From positions 1 through 24,183 of the forward strand of contig CALJKQ010000216.1 of NCBI GenBank assembly GCA_937973565.1: a stretch of DNA of 24,183 bases. The letters are read 5' to 3'. This DNA comes from an uncultured Saprospiraceae bacterium (GTDB lineage: Bacteria > Bacteroidota > Bacteroidia > Chitinophagales > Saprospiraceae). Under the pieces are notes generated by a model. That model did not search any database and was not told the origin of the DNA. It saw nothing but the letters and a program-made list of their open reading frames with translations. Shown one piece after another: positions 8,159 to 15,568 of this stretch (its first letter is position 1; each line of letters begins with the position of its first letter). A program made the translations under genes and the position numbers.

Positions 8159-10186
8159 ATGTTGCAGTATTTGACATTTAAAAAGGCATTGATTTTTTTC
8201 AATGCCTTTTTTCTTTTGAGCCTAAATTGTGTATTGGGTCAAAATGATACCCTGATTGTGATTGATAGCTTAGTGATTACAGCATCCCGTTTGCCACAAA
8301 GACCCATTTTTGTAAGTCCTTTCCTTACTCCGGCATTTCAGGCAAAACTCAGTCAGGGAACTTCTGTAAATGATTATTTACAAGCCGTCCCGGGTTTATT
8401 CACCCTTTCCCCCGATAATTATGCACAAGATACCCGAATTACCAGCAGGGGTTTTGGTGCCCGGTCATCATTTGGAATCAGAGGCATAAAAATATGGGTA
8501 GACGAAATACCCGAAACCACACCTGACGGACAAAGCCAATTGGACAATCTGGACTTTAACCTGATTGACGACATTGAAGTACTCAGGGGCCCCAATGCAG
8601 CCTTATACGGCAACGTTTCCGGTGCCATGATTAAAATTTCACAAAAACGGCTGGAGACTCTGAAAAATTTGATCCGGTTTCGACTTGCCTATGGTGCTTA
8701 TGGTTTTAAGCAAGCCGGACTAGTCCTTCAAAAATCAAACGAAAAACTCAGTTTTCAAATTAGTTATGGGTATCATGGTACCGACGGCTACCGTAAATGG
8801 TCTGCTTTCGAAAATCATGTAGCCAATGTCAGGACTAAATACCGATGGGGTAAAAGCGAATTGACATTCTTGCTAAATGGCGTCTACAATCCCAAATCAC
8901 AAGATGCCGGAGCCCAAACACTGGAAGAAGTAAGTACCAATCCGAAAGAAGCCCGGCAGGCCAACACTTTATACAAAGCGGGGGAGAATTTGATTCAAGG
9001 AAGATTGGGACTTATTTATAAGTTTAAAGGTAAGCAGGTTTACTATCAGGCCAAATCATATGTGCTTTCCAGAGATTTCGACAATGCCCTACCCTTTTTG
9101 AAGGCTGGAAAAGTAAAAATAAATCGTCTTTGTGGTGGCGTTTATTTAGAAGCAGGAAATACCCATACCCAAAGTGATCACCACTGGGTCTTGGGAGCAG
9201 ATTTGCAGTTTCAAAAAGACAACAGACAAAATTATGATAACCTGGAAGGGAAAACCGGTGAATTGCAATTGAATCAAGACGAGTTCTACGATGATATTTC
9301 ACTTTATGCCCTTAACCATTACAAGCTGAGTTCAAGGATTACCGGCGAATTCCATTTGCGAATTTCCAACATCATTACCCAATCTAAAGATTTGTACTTA
9401 TCAGATGGCGATCAATCCGGAACACGCTCTCTTACAACCATGAATCCTACCTTGAACCTCAATTATCAGCTAAGCCCATTGATGGGAAGCCGCATCCAGT
9501 TCTCGACAGGCTTTGAATCCCCTACATTGGCGGAATTGGCCGTAAATCCCAATGGCATTCCGGGATTTAATCAAGCGTTGAAGGCTTCTTCCACAAGAGC
9601 CATAGAAATCCAATTACACATAGGCAGGACACAGGAAAACTATTTTGATTTACAATTATTCTATATAAGAGGTAAAAATGAATTATTACCCTTTGAAATT
9701 GCCAATCAACCCGGAAGGTTTTATTATGAAAACATCGGGAAGTCAATAAGGCGGGGAATTGAGTTGAGTTTTCGTAAGAAACTTAGCACTCGATTAGGTG
9801 TTTTAATCAACCATACCCAAAACCACATAAATGGCAGAGACGAGATTACTACCATTCCCGGCATCCCTGAACATACTACTCAATTACAGTTGGTATATAA
9901 TTTAAATGATCGACTTTTGATGAAATATGATAACTCAATGGTGGGGAGAATCTACTTAAGTGAGAACTTTAACAATCCTACCCCCAAGTACTTGATTGGC
10001 AACATTCAAATGAGCTATTTAATCAAAAAGAAGGCGGCTACGATTACGCTTACAGCCGGAATAAACAATCTTTACCAAAGTGATTATTACAACAATCTGA
10101 GGATCAATGCCAACGGCGGGAGATACTATGAAGGAGCACCGGGTCGCAATGGCTGGATAAGATTTATTTGCGATTTAGACACCTAA
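8159..10186 (+). CDS. TonB-dependent outer membrane receptor
   Basis: This is a 675-residue outer membrane beta-barrel that takes up a ligand with energy from TonB. A signal peptide with a hydrophobic core of about residues 10-26 ends near VLG/Q. Next comes a TonB-box-like stretch DSLVITASR. The plug (about 40-145) carries RITSRGFGARSSFGIRG, DEIPETTPDGQ and IEVLRGPNAALYGN. The remaining ~520 residues are barrel strands with the conserved PGRNGWIRF end, extended by six residues. The plug most resembles FecA-like siderophore/citrate receptors, but substrate is not determinable. There is no N-terminal carboxypeptidase-like domain and no SusD neighbour, so it is not a SusC. I start at ATG 8159; a TTG at 8126 would put extra charged residues before the signal peptide and overlap rpoD. 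The signal-peptide codons contain a terminator hairpin (8180-8217). Confidence 0.9.
   Translation: MLQYLTFKKALIFFNAFFLLSLNCVLGQNDTLIVIDSLVITASRLPQRPIFVSPFLTPAFQAKLSQGTSVNDYLQAVPGLFTLSPDNYAQDTRITSRGFGARSSFGIRGIKIWVDEIPETTPDGQSQLDNLDFNLIDDIEVLRGPNAALYGNVSGAMIKISQKRLETLKNLIRFRLAYGAYGFKQAGLVLQKSNEKLSFQISYGYHGTDGYRKWSAFENHVANVRTKYRWGKSELTFLLNGVYNPKSQDAGAQTLEEVSTNPKEARQANTLYKAGENLIQGRLGLIYKFKGKQVYYQAKSYVLSRDFDNALPFLKAGKVKINRLCGGVYLEAGNTHTQSDHHWVLGADLQFQKDNRQNYDNLEGKTGELQLNQDEFYDDISLYALNHYKLSSRITGEFHLRISNIITQSKDLYLSDGDQSGTRSLTTMNPTLNLNYQLSPLMGSRIQFSTGFESPTLAELAVNPNGIPGFNQALKASSTRAIEIQLHIGRTQENYFDLQLFYIRGKNELLPFEIANQPGRFYYENIGKSIRRGIELSFRKKLSTRLGVLINHTQNHINGRDEITTIPGIPEHTTQLQLVYNLNDRLLMKYDNSMVGRIYLSENFNNPTPKYLIGNIQMSYLIKKKAATITLTAGINNLYQSDYYNNLRINANGGRYYEGAPGRNGWIRFICDLDT
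8180..8217 (+). terminator. Intrinsic terminator of rpoD, inside the receptor signal-peptide codons
   Basis: A perfect 13-bp stem (8180-8192 with 8199-8211) closes a loop of six T and runs into TTTTTTCTTTT, the textbook layout of a Rho-independent terminator. It lies 44 bp past the rpoD stop but 21 bp into the receptor gene, covering its codons 8-18. Read on the minus strand it also ends in five T, so it could work both ways. Confidence 0.8.
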
Positions 10187-10324
10187 TGTTCAAAGGATGA
10201 ATAATCTTTTTTCAATTTAATTTATTACTTTTAGGTTATTAAGTGATTTTTTATACCGCATTTATTGTGATTTAACAAATATTTACAATGAATCCCTAAA
10301 CGCTTTTTTAAGTTCAAATTTTCG

Positions 10325-10332
10325 TACATTTG
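10325..10332 (+). promoter_or_regulatory. Bacteroidota -7 box for accD
   Basis: TACATTTG matches TAnnTTTG exactly. Its last three bases are the TTG that would otherwise be an upstream start codon for accD, so the box argues for ATG 10348 with a leader of about 10 bases. Confidence 0.65.
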
Positions 10333-10347
10333 CATGAAATTAAAGAA

Positions 10348-11226
10348 ATGAGTTGGTTCAAAAGATTAAAAGACGGGATACAGACAGCAACCAAATCAAA
10401 GAAAGAAGCACCTGATGGCCTGTGGCATAAGTGCGAAAAATGCAATGAATTAACTACGCACAAGGAATTGGATGAAAACTATTACCTGTGTCCCAAGTGC
10501 GATCACCATGTGAGAATCGGATCTGAAAAGTATTTCAACATCATTTTTGATGGCAAATACACACGACTCTTTGATGAAATAATATCCAAAGACATCCTCA
10601 ATTTTGTGGATTTAAAATCTTATCAAGACAGGCTCAATGCCATTTATCAAAAAAGTGATGTCAGCGATGCGATATCGGTAGCGACGGGAAAAATAAAAAA
10701 GAACTCATTGACTGTTTGTGCCATGGATTTTACCTTCATTGGAGGATCCATGGGCTCTGTAGTGGGAGAAAAGATATCAAGAGCCATCGATTACAGCATC
10801 GAACACAAAACACCGTTACTCATTATTTCGAAATCCGGTGGCGCCAGAATGATGGAATCTGCCTTTTCTTTAATGCAAATGGCCAAAACATCAGCTAAAC
10901 TGACATTACTGGCTAAAAACAGATTGCCATTTATCTCATTGATGACCGATCCTACTACCGGAGGTGTTACTGCAAGTTTTGCCATGTTGGGAGATCTCAA
11001 TATCGCCGAACCCGGTGCGCTGATTGGCTTTGCAGGCCCGCGTGTCATCAAAGAGACCATCAAAAGAGACTTACCGGAAGGTTTTCAAACTTCAGAATTT
11101 TTATTGGAAAAAGGATTTCTGGACTTTATAGTAAACCGAAAAGACCTCAAACAAAAGCTAGACGATATCCTTACCTATTTTTCAATGGTAGAAGTCGAAT
11201 CAGAATTGACGGAGGAAGCCAACTAA
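10348..11226 (+). CDS. accD: Acetyl-CoA carboxylase carboxyltransferase subunit beta
   Basis: The product is 292 residues and forms, with AccA, the carboxyltransferase that moves CO2 from biotinyl-AccB to acetyl-CoA to give malonyl-CoA, the first step of fatty acid synthesis. The N-terminal zinc ribbon is complete: Cys29, Cys32, Cys48, Cys51. The crotonase-like core holds MDFTFIGGSMGSVVGEK, SGGARMMES (acyl-CoA oxyanion loop), DPTTGGVTASFAMLGD and AEPGALIGFAGPRV. The start MSWFKRLKDGI is the usual one in this phylum; a TTG six codons upstream overlaps the promoter box and is rejected. accA is not nearby, as is common in Bacteroidota. It converges on gldC with 5 bp between stop codons. Confidence 0.96.
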   Translation: MSWFKRLKDGIQTATKSKKEAPDGLWHKCEKCNELTTHKELDENYYLCPKCDHHVRIGSEKYFNIIFDGKYTRLFDEIISKDILNFVDLKSYQDRLNAIYQKSDVSDAISVATGKIKKNSLTVCAMDFTFIGGSMGSVVGEKISRAIDYSIEHKTPLLIISKSGGARMMESAFSLMQMAKTSAKLTLLAKNRLPFISLMTDPTTGGVTASFAMLGDLNIAEPGALIGFAGPRVIKETIKRDLPEGFQTSEFLLEKGFLDFIVNRKDLKQKLDDILTYFSMVEVESELTEEAN

Positions 11227-11231
11227 CAGCA

Positions 11232-11579
11232 CTATTGTTCTTCCTTGGGAACAATTCCGGTATTTTCCCCAAAATAGTTTGCAAAACTCTGCATGGCATT
11301 GGCAAGTTCATGGTTGTTGGTAGCCCTGAAGTAAGTATCTGCCAGCGACTTCAAAGTTTGAAACATCAATCGGTCCATTTCAGAAACCTGGAGTTGTGAT
11401 GTCCATAAATCCAATCTCAAAGTATCAGAAGAAGCCTCATCAAAAAGAGACAACAGAAATGCCTTCACAGGAGTGAGTCCATTTTCTGTAGGATTGTCAG
11501 ACGCCTGCCATTGAATTTTTTTTGGGTGTTTTTTTTCATCCAGTTCGATTTCGAGCAATATCGTAGATTTCTCCGCCAT
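11232..11579 (-). CDS. gldC: Gliding motility protein GldC homologue
   Basis: This is a soluble cytoplasmic protein of 115 residues with no signal peptide. It matches GldC by pattern: an N-terminal strand STILLEIELDEKKHPKKIQWQASD, then the conserved AFLLSLFD, LRLDLWT and MDRLMFQTLKSLADTYFRAT blocks and a C-terminal FANYFGE helix. In Flavobacterium johnsoniae gldC lies beside gldB and supports gliding; homologues also occur in non-gliding Bacteroidota, so gliding cannot be inferred from it alone. Here gldB is not adjacent and gldC is a single-gene unit. The frame extends upstream to 11645, but the -7 box at 11598-11605 lies inside that extension, so ATG 11579 is the likely start. Confidence 0.85.
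   Translation of the reverse strand: MAEKSTILLEIELDEKKHPKKIQWQASDNPTENGLTPVKAFLLSLFDEASSDTLRLDLWTSQLQVSEMDRLMFQTLKSLADTYFRATNNHELANAMQSFANYFGENTGIVPKEEQ
11234..11255. repeat. Inverted repeat at the accD/gldC junction
   Basis: ATTGTTC and GAACAAT form a perfect 7-bp inverted repeat around an 8-base spacer, extendable by two G-T pairs. It begins at the gldC stop codon and covers its last codons. It lies 8 bp past the accD stop and could form a hairpin on either transcript, but there is no T-run on either side, so termination is only a possibility. Confidence 0.35.
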
Positions 11580-11597
11580 ATGATGATAGTTTTGCCG

Positions 11598-11605
11598 CAA
11601 AAGTA
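11598..11605 (-). promoter_or_regulatory. Bacteroidota -7 box for gldC
   Basis: The minus strand reads TACTTTTG followed by CGGC, an exact TAnnTTTG match identical to the extended box before rpoD. The leader to ATG 11579 is about 12 bases. Confidence 0.6.
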
Positions 11606-11626
11606 GGAGAATGACTACTGAAATCC

Positions 11627-11634
11627 TAATTTTG
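11627..11634 (+). promoter_or_regulatory. Bacteroidota -7 box for pepD-arfB
   Basis: TAATTTTG matches TAnnTTTG exactly, with a leader of about 10 bases to ATG 11651. It lies where the -33 contact of the divergent gldC promoter is expected, and the converse is also true. Confidence 0.6.
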
Positions 11635-11650
11635 TGCAAAAGCATCTCCT

Positions 11651-13117
11651 ATGTCAAAATCAATTGAACTTCTTGAACCCAGGCCCATTTGGGAAAATTT
11701 CAGCGCACTCAACGCCATACCCAGAGCCTCCAAAAAGGAAGAAAGAATCCGCCAGTTTGTCATAGATTTTGGCAATAAACTGGGATTGGAAGTATTGACC
11801 GACCAGGTGGGCAATGTGCTGATCAAAAAACCGGCTAGTGCCGGCATGGAAAACAGGAAAACAGTAGTACTCCAAGCCCATTTGGATATGGTTCACCAAA
11901 AAAACAGCGATACCATTTTTGATTTTGACACACAAGGCATCCAGATGTATGTCGATGGAGATTGGGTAAAAGCCCAAGGCACAACGCTTGGAGCGGACAA
12001 TGGATTGGGTGCGGCTGCAATAATGGGCATCTTAGCATCCAACATAATTGAGCATCCTGCCATTGAAGCCCTTTTCACCATCGATGAAGAAACCGGTATG
12101 ACAGGAGCGCTTGGCTTGCAGCCGGGTTTCCTTTCCGGAGAAATTCTACTTAATCTGGATACCGAAGAAGATGATGAATTGGACATCGGATGCGCAGGTG
12201 GCATTGACGTTACAGCCACCAGAACATATCAGCAAATAGATTGTCCGGCAATACACGTAGGCTACGAGATAATTGTAAGTGGACTCAAAGGAGGTCACTC
12301 GGGCATGGACATCCACAAAGGACTGGGCAACGCCAATAAACTAATGAACAGGATGCTTTTTGCTTTATGTCAGGATTTGGGCGTCATGCTTCATGCCGTA
12401 GATGGAGGAGGTTTGAGAAATGCTATCCCCAGAGAAAGCCGGGCAATTTTGAGTGTTCATCCTGATCTGAATGATGCATTCGTGCAGCAATTTGAAGCTT
12501 TGAAACATGCTATATTGACCGAATACAGCACGCTCGAGCCAAACTTAAATGTTCAATGCAATTCGTGTGAAGCTCCATCTAAAGCCATGGATCCACTCGA
12601 TGAAATGGCTGTATTAAAAAGCATATACGGAGCTGTCAATGGTGTTTACAGAATGAGTCCCGACATGGATAATCTGGTTGAAGCTTCTAATAATGTTGCC
12701 CGGGTTCAGATTGCTGACGGCAATGCATCCATCATGTGTTTAACCAGATCATCGGTAGAAAGCACCAAACTGGAAGTAGCCAATTCTTTGAAATGCGTTT
12801 TTGAGTTGGGGGGCTTTGAGTGTAAATTCTCCGGTTCCTATCCCGGATGGAAGCCGGAACCCAATTCTTCCATTGTGCAACTGATGACAAAAAGATATGA
12901 GGCGTTGTTTGGGTCCAAACCTGCTGTAATTGCGTGCCACGCGGGCCTTGAGTGTGGCATTATTGGCAGCCATTATCCGAAAATGGAAATGATCTCGTTT
13001 GGTCCGACCATCAAAGGAGCCCATAGCCCCGATGAAAGAGCACACATCGCTTCGACTTCTAAATTCTGGTCGTTGTTGTTGGATACACTGAAACACATAC
13101 CCGGCCGTGAATCTTAG
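11651..13117 (+). CDS. pepD: Aminoacyl-histidine dipeptidase (M20 family)
   Basis: This cytoplasmic two-metal peptidase of 488 residues, the usual length, hydrolyses Xaa-His (carnosine-type) and other dipeptides. The M20 ligands are all in place: His77 and Asp79 in LQAHLDMVHQ, bridging Asp116 in GADNGLG, catalytic Glu146 with Glu147 in DEETGMTGA, Asp170 in LNLDTEEDDE, and His458 in KGAHSPDERAH. The lid/dimerisation domain starts near GLKGGHSGMDIHKGLGNANKLMNR, and HAGLECGII is also conserved. There is no signal peptide. It is the first gene of a two-gene unit: the arfB start codon lies inside its last codons. Its promoter shares 71 bp with the divergent gldC. Confidence 0.95.
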   Translation: MSKSIELLEPRPIWENFSALNAIPRASKKEERIRQFVIDFGNKLGLEVLTDQVGNVLIKKPASAGMENRKTVVLQAHLDMVHQKNSDTIFDFDTQGIQMYVDGDWVKAQGTTLGADNGLGAAAIMGILASNIIEHPAIEALFTIDEETGMTGALGLQPGFLSGEILLNLDTEEDDELDIGCAGGIDVTATRTYQQIDCPAIHVGYEIIVSGLKGGHSGMDIHKGLGNANKLMNRMLFALCQDLGVMLHAVDGGGLRNAIPRESRAILSVHPDLNDAFVQQFEALKHAILTEYSTLEPNLNVQCNSCEAPSKAMDPLDEMAVLKSIYGAVNGVYRMSPDMDNLVEASNNVARVQIADGNASIMCLTRSSVESTKLEVANSLKCVFELGGFECKFSGSYPGWKPEPNSSIVQLMTKRYEALFGSKPAVIACHAGLECGIIGSHYPKMEMISFGPTIKGAHSPDERAHIASTSKFWSLLLDTLKHIPGRES

Positions 13118-13529
13118 TTTAATTCCCGATCTGAGCCGGGAATTCGAATATACGACCAGCAGGAGCAGTGGACCCGGAGGACAAAACACCAATAAGACAG
13201 AGACCAAAGTATCCCTGAGATTCGATATCACAACGTCAATACTTTTGTCGGATGAGCAAAAACAGCTTCTAATTGAATCATTATCCGGTGTTTTGGTGGA
13301 TGATCGTTTTCTCGTGTGTACATCACAAAAATTCAGGAGTCAATTACAAAACAAGGAGCACTGCAAAGACAAATGTCATCAAATTATCATGGCCGCATTA
13401 AAGCCAAGAATCAAAAGGAAAAAAACACAAGTACCGAGATCCGTAACTGAAGACAGATTGAAAGGCAAAAGACTGAGGTCGGAAGTAAAACAATTCAGAA
13501 GAAAAATCGGCAAAAGCGACCTAAGTTGA
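13107..13529 (+). CDS. arfB: Alternative ribosome-rescue factor ArfB (peptidyl-tRNA hydrolase)
   Basis: The product is 140 residues, the normal ArfB (YaeJ) length. It releases peptidyl-tRNA from ribosomes stalled on mRNAs without a stop codon. The RF-1-type catalytic loop SSGPGGQNTNKTETKV has the GGQ at 24-26. It lacks the codon-recognition domain of true release factors. The C-terminal tail from about residue 92 is strongly basic (IKRKKTQVPR, RLKGKRLRSEVKQFRRKIGK), as needed to enter the empty mRNA channel. The start is a GTG at 13107, overlapping pepD by 11 bp; no ATG is available before the conserved IPDLSREF. This layout implies translation tied to pepD. Confidence 0.93.
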   Translation: MNLSLIPDLSREFEYTTSRSSGPGGQNTNKTETKVSLRFDITTSILLSDEQKQLLIESLSGVLVDDRFLVCTSQKFRSQLQNKEHCKDKCHQIIMAALKPRIKRKKTQVPRSVTEDRLKGKRLRSEVKQFRRKIGKSDLS

Positions 13530-13638
13530 AGTAAAATTTCATTAACATTCTTTACTGCAAGTTTAAAATTATCATTGGTTTTGCCAAATTTTATTTTAAA
13601 TCATGTGCAATAAATACAGTTTCTCCATCATTAATTTT

Positions 13639-13646
13639 TATATTTG
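13639..13646 (+). promoter_or_regulatory. Bacteroidota -7 box for the desaturase operon
   Basis: TATATTTG matches TAnnTTTG exactly and is followed by CTTTTATTTT. The leader to ATG 13667 is about 15 bases. The 137 bp between arfB and the desaturase otherwise show only AT-rich sequence. Confidence 0.6.
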
Positions 13647-13666
13647 CTTTTATTTTACAATTTATA

Positions 13667-14713
13667 ATGGAATTAGAAAAAATTGAATTCAGGGATAAAA
13701 TCCAGTCCGCTTTAAAAACCCTCAAACAATTTCAAAATCCCAGCTATACCAAGGCAATCATTCAACTGTTGAATTCCTTTGGTCCTTTTGTTATTTTATG
13801 GATCCTGATGTACAATCTCTGGGAGCACAGTAAATTAACTGTACTATTCCTTGGAATACTAAATGCGTTCTTTTTGGTTCGTATTTTTATTATTCAGCAC
13901 GACTGTGGCCATAATTCATTTGTACGGTCAAAGTACATGAGGGATATTGTGGGATATATTTGTAGCCTTTTCAGTGCCATACCCTATCGATATTGGGCGC
14001 AATCCCATCATTTCCATCACAACCACAATGGCATGCTGGAAGTACGCGACATTGGTGATTTGGATACGCTCACCGTGCAGGAATATGCCGCCTTATCCAA
14101 ATTCAAAAAATTTTGGTACCGGGTTTACAGATCGCCCATCGTAATGTTTGGTATTATCCCGATTTATTACGTACTCATCCACAACAGGCTTCAGCTCATC
14201 AAGATGAGTGAGTTTAAAAAATTAAGGTGGAATTTGACTTTCAATAATATATTGTTGATTGGCGGTGTAACTTTACTTTGCCTACTCCTGGATTGGAAAA
14301 AAGTATTATTTGTCCATTTTATAACCTTGTTTATTTTCGCCATAGTGGCTATCTGGTTTTTTTACATCCAGCACCAACACGAAAAGGGTTATAAACACTG
14401 GAAAGAAAGATGGGAATTTATTTACCCAGCAGTCAAGGGGAGCAGTTACTACAAATTGCCGGCCATTTTCAACTGGTTTACCGGCAACATAGCCATCCAT
14501 CATATTCACCACCTGAATCCGGCCATACCCAATTATAATTTGAAAAAGAGTGTCGACGCCATTCCATGGCTGAATAAATACACAACAGAAATAACATTTT
14601 GGGAAAGTTTAAAACTTGCAACCCACAAGTTGTGGGACGAGCATTCTGAGAGAATGATTACCTTCCGCGAATATTATCAAATGGAAAAAAGCGGAAAAAT
14701 CAAACTAGCTTAA
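13667..14713 (+). CDS. Membrane fatty acid desaturase (acyl-lipid type)
   Basis: This di-iron membrane desaturase of 348 residues inserts a double bond into fatty acyl chains, affecting membrane fluidity. Three histidine boxes are present: HDCGH (78-82), HHFHH (114-118) and HHIHH (278-282). Hydrophobic segments lie at about 38-75, 94-106, 150-165 and 190-230, in the order expected for four transmembrane helices with all boxes on the cytoplasmic side. The box pattern resembles the delta-12/omega-3 (DesA/FAD2-like) group, but regiospecificity cannot be read. It has its own -7 box and is followed after 2 bp by an MBL-fold hydrolase, so the two are almost certainly co-transcribed. Confidence 0.92.
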   Translation: MELEKIEFRDKIQSALKTLKQFQNPSYTKAIIQLLNSFGPFVILWILMYNLWEHSKLTVLFLGILNAFFLVRIFIIQHDCGHNSFVRSKYMRDIVGYICSLFSAIPYRYWAQSHHFHHNHNGMLEVRDIGDLDTLTVQEYAALSKFKKFWYRVYRSPIVMFGIIPIYYVLIHNRLQLIKMSEFKKLRWNLTFNNILLIGGVTLLCLLLDWKKVLFVHFITLFIFAIVAIWFFYIQHQHEKGYKHWKERWEFIYPAVKGSSYYKLPAIFNWFTGNIAIHHIHHLNPAIPNYNLKKSVDAIPWLNKYTTEITFWESLKLATHKLWDEHSERMITFREYYQMEKSGKIKLA

Positions 14714-14715
14714 AG

Positions 14716-15564
14716 GTGGCCAACGTTACAGTAATTAACTCAGGATTTTTTAAACTGGATGGTGGGGCCATGTTTGGCGTTGTTCCCAAATCCATGTGGT
14801 CAAAACAAAATCCGGCGGACGACAACAACATGTGCACATGGGCTATGCGTTGCCTTTATGTGGAGGAGGGGAAGAGAAAAATTCTCATTGACACCGGTAT
14901 AGGCCACAAACAAAGTGACAAATTCAGAAGTCACTTCAGTCCCAATAACATCATAGATTTTGAAAACGACCTCGAACATTATAATCTCAGTATTGAAGAA
15001 ATTACGGATGTAATTCTTACCCACTTGCATTTCGATCATGCGGGTGGAGTTTTGATGTATGATAAAAAGGGAAATATCGCACCTGCTTTTCCCAATGCCC
15101 GTGTCTGGTCCAATGAATTTCATTACAAATGGGCTACTGAGCCCAATGAAAGGGAAAAAGCCAGCTTTTTAAAAGAAAACATCCTTCCCCTGAAAGATTT
15201 AGGTATACTACATTATGTTGACTTGGGTCGGGAGGTTAAATTTTCCGAAACCATAACCCTTGACTTTGTATATGGTCATACCGGTGCCATGATGATCCCT
15301 ACCATTACCATGCATAATGGCAAAAAGATCATTTTTTGTGCAGACTTACTACCTTCCAGTTATCACGTTGGCTTGCCCTATGTAATGGCGTATGATGTGC
15401 AACCCCTCGTTACCTTAAAGGAAAAGGAAGAATTGTATGAAAAAGCCTGCAATGACAATACTTTCTTGTTTACAGAACACGATCCACTAACTAATTATGT
15501 CCGCATTGAAAAAAATGAGCAGGGAAGAGTAGTCTTGCGCGATCGGATTGATTTTATCGATTAA
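14716..15564 (+). CDS. MBL-fold metallo-hydrolase (lactonase-like)
   Basis: This is a cytoplasmic zinc hydrolase of 282 residues without signal peptide. Metal ligands are visible as HLHFDH (103-108), His188 in YGHTGAM, Asp210 in CADLLPSS and His255 in TEHDP. The pattern GGAMFGVVPKSMW near residues 16-28 and the long insert before the HxHxDH motif resemble the YtnP/N-acyl-homoserine-lactonase branch of the superfamily, but the substrate is unknown. The start is GTG 14716, two bases after the desaturase stop, preceded by AAAGG. This suggests translational coupling and perhaps a role in lipid or lactone chemistry linked to the desaturase. It converges on tamB with a 4-bp gap and no visible terminator. 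Confidence 0.88.
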   Translation: MANVTVINSGFFKLDGGAMFGVVPKSMWSKQNPADDNNMCTWAMRCLYVEEGKRKILIDTGIGHKQSDKFRSHFSPNNIIDFENDLEHYNLSIEEITDVILTHLHFDHAGGVLMYDKKGNIAPAFPNARVWSNEFHYKWATEPNEREKASFLKENILPLKDLGILHYVDLGREVKFSETITLDFVYGHTGAMMIPTITMHNGKKIIFCADLLPSSYHVGLPYVMAYDVQPLVTLKEKEELYEKACNDNTFLFTEHDPLTNYVRIEKNEQGRVVLRDRIDFID

Positions 15565-15568
15565 AAGG

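Noticed and set aside
8159..8232. Lipoprotein signal (Cys24) in the receptor
   Set aside because: The residues before Cys24 (LSLN) do not fit a lipobox, and TonB receptors use a normal signal peptidase I site.
11580..11645. N-terminal extension of gldC to 11645
   Set aside because: The extension contains the gldC -7 box, and GldC homologues begin at the MAEKSTI-like strand.
12749..13231. Minus-strand frame of 160 codons across pepD and arfB
   Set aside because: Shadow of two well-supported genes, with no family features of its own.
13535..13560. AGTAAA / TTTACT inverted repeat after arfB
   Set aside because: Six AT-rich pairs around a long spacer with no T-run; expected by chance in this composition.
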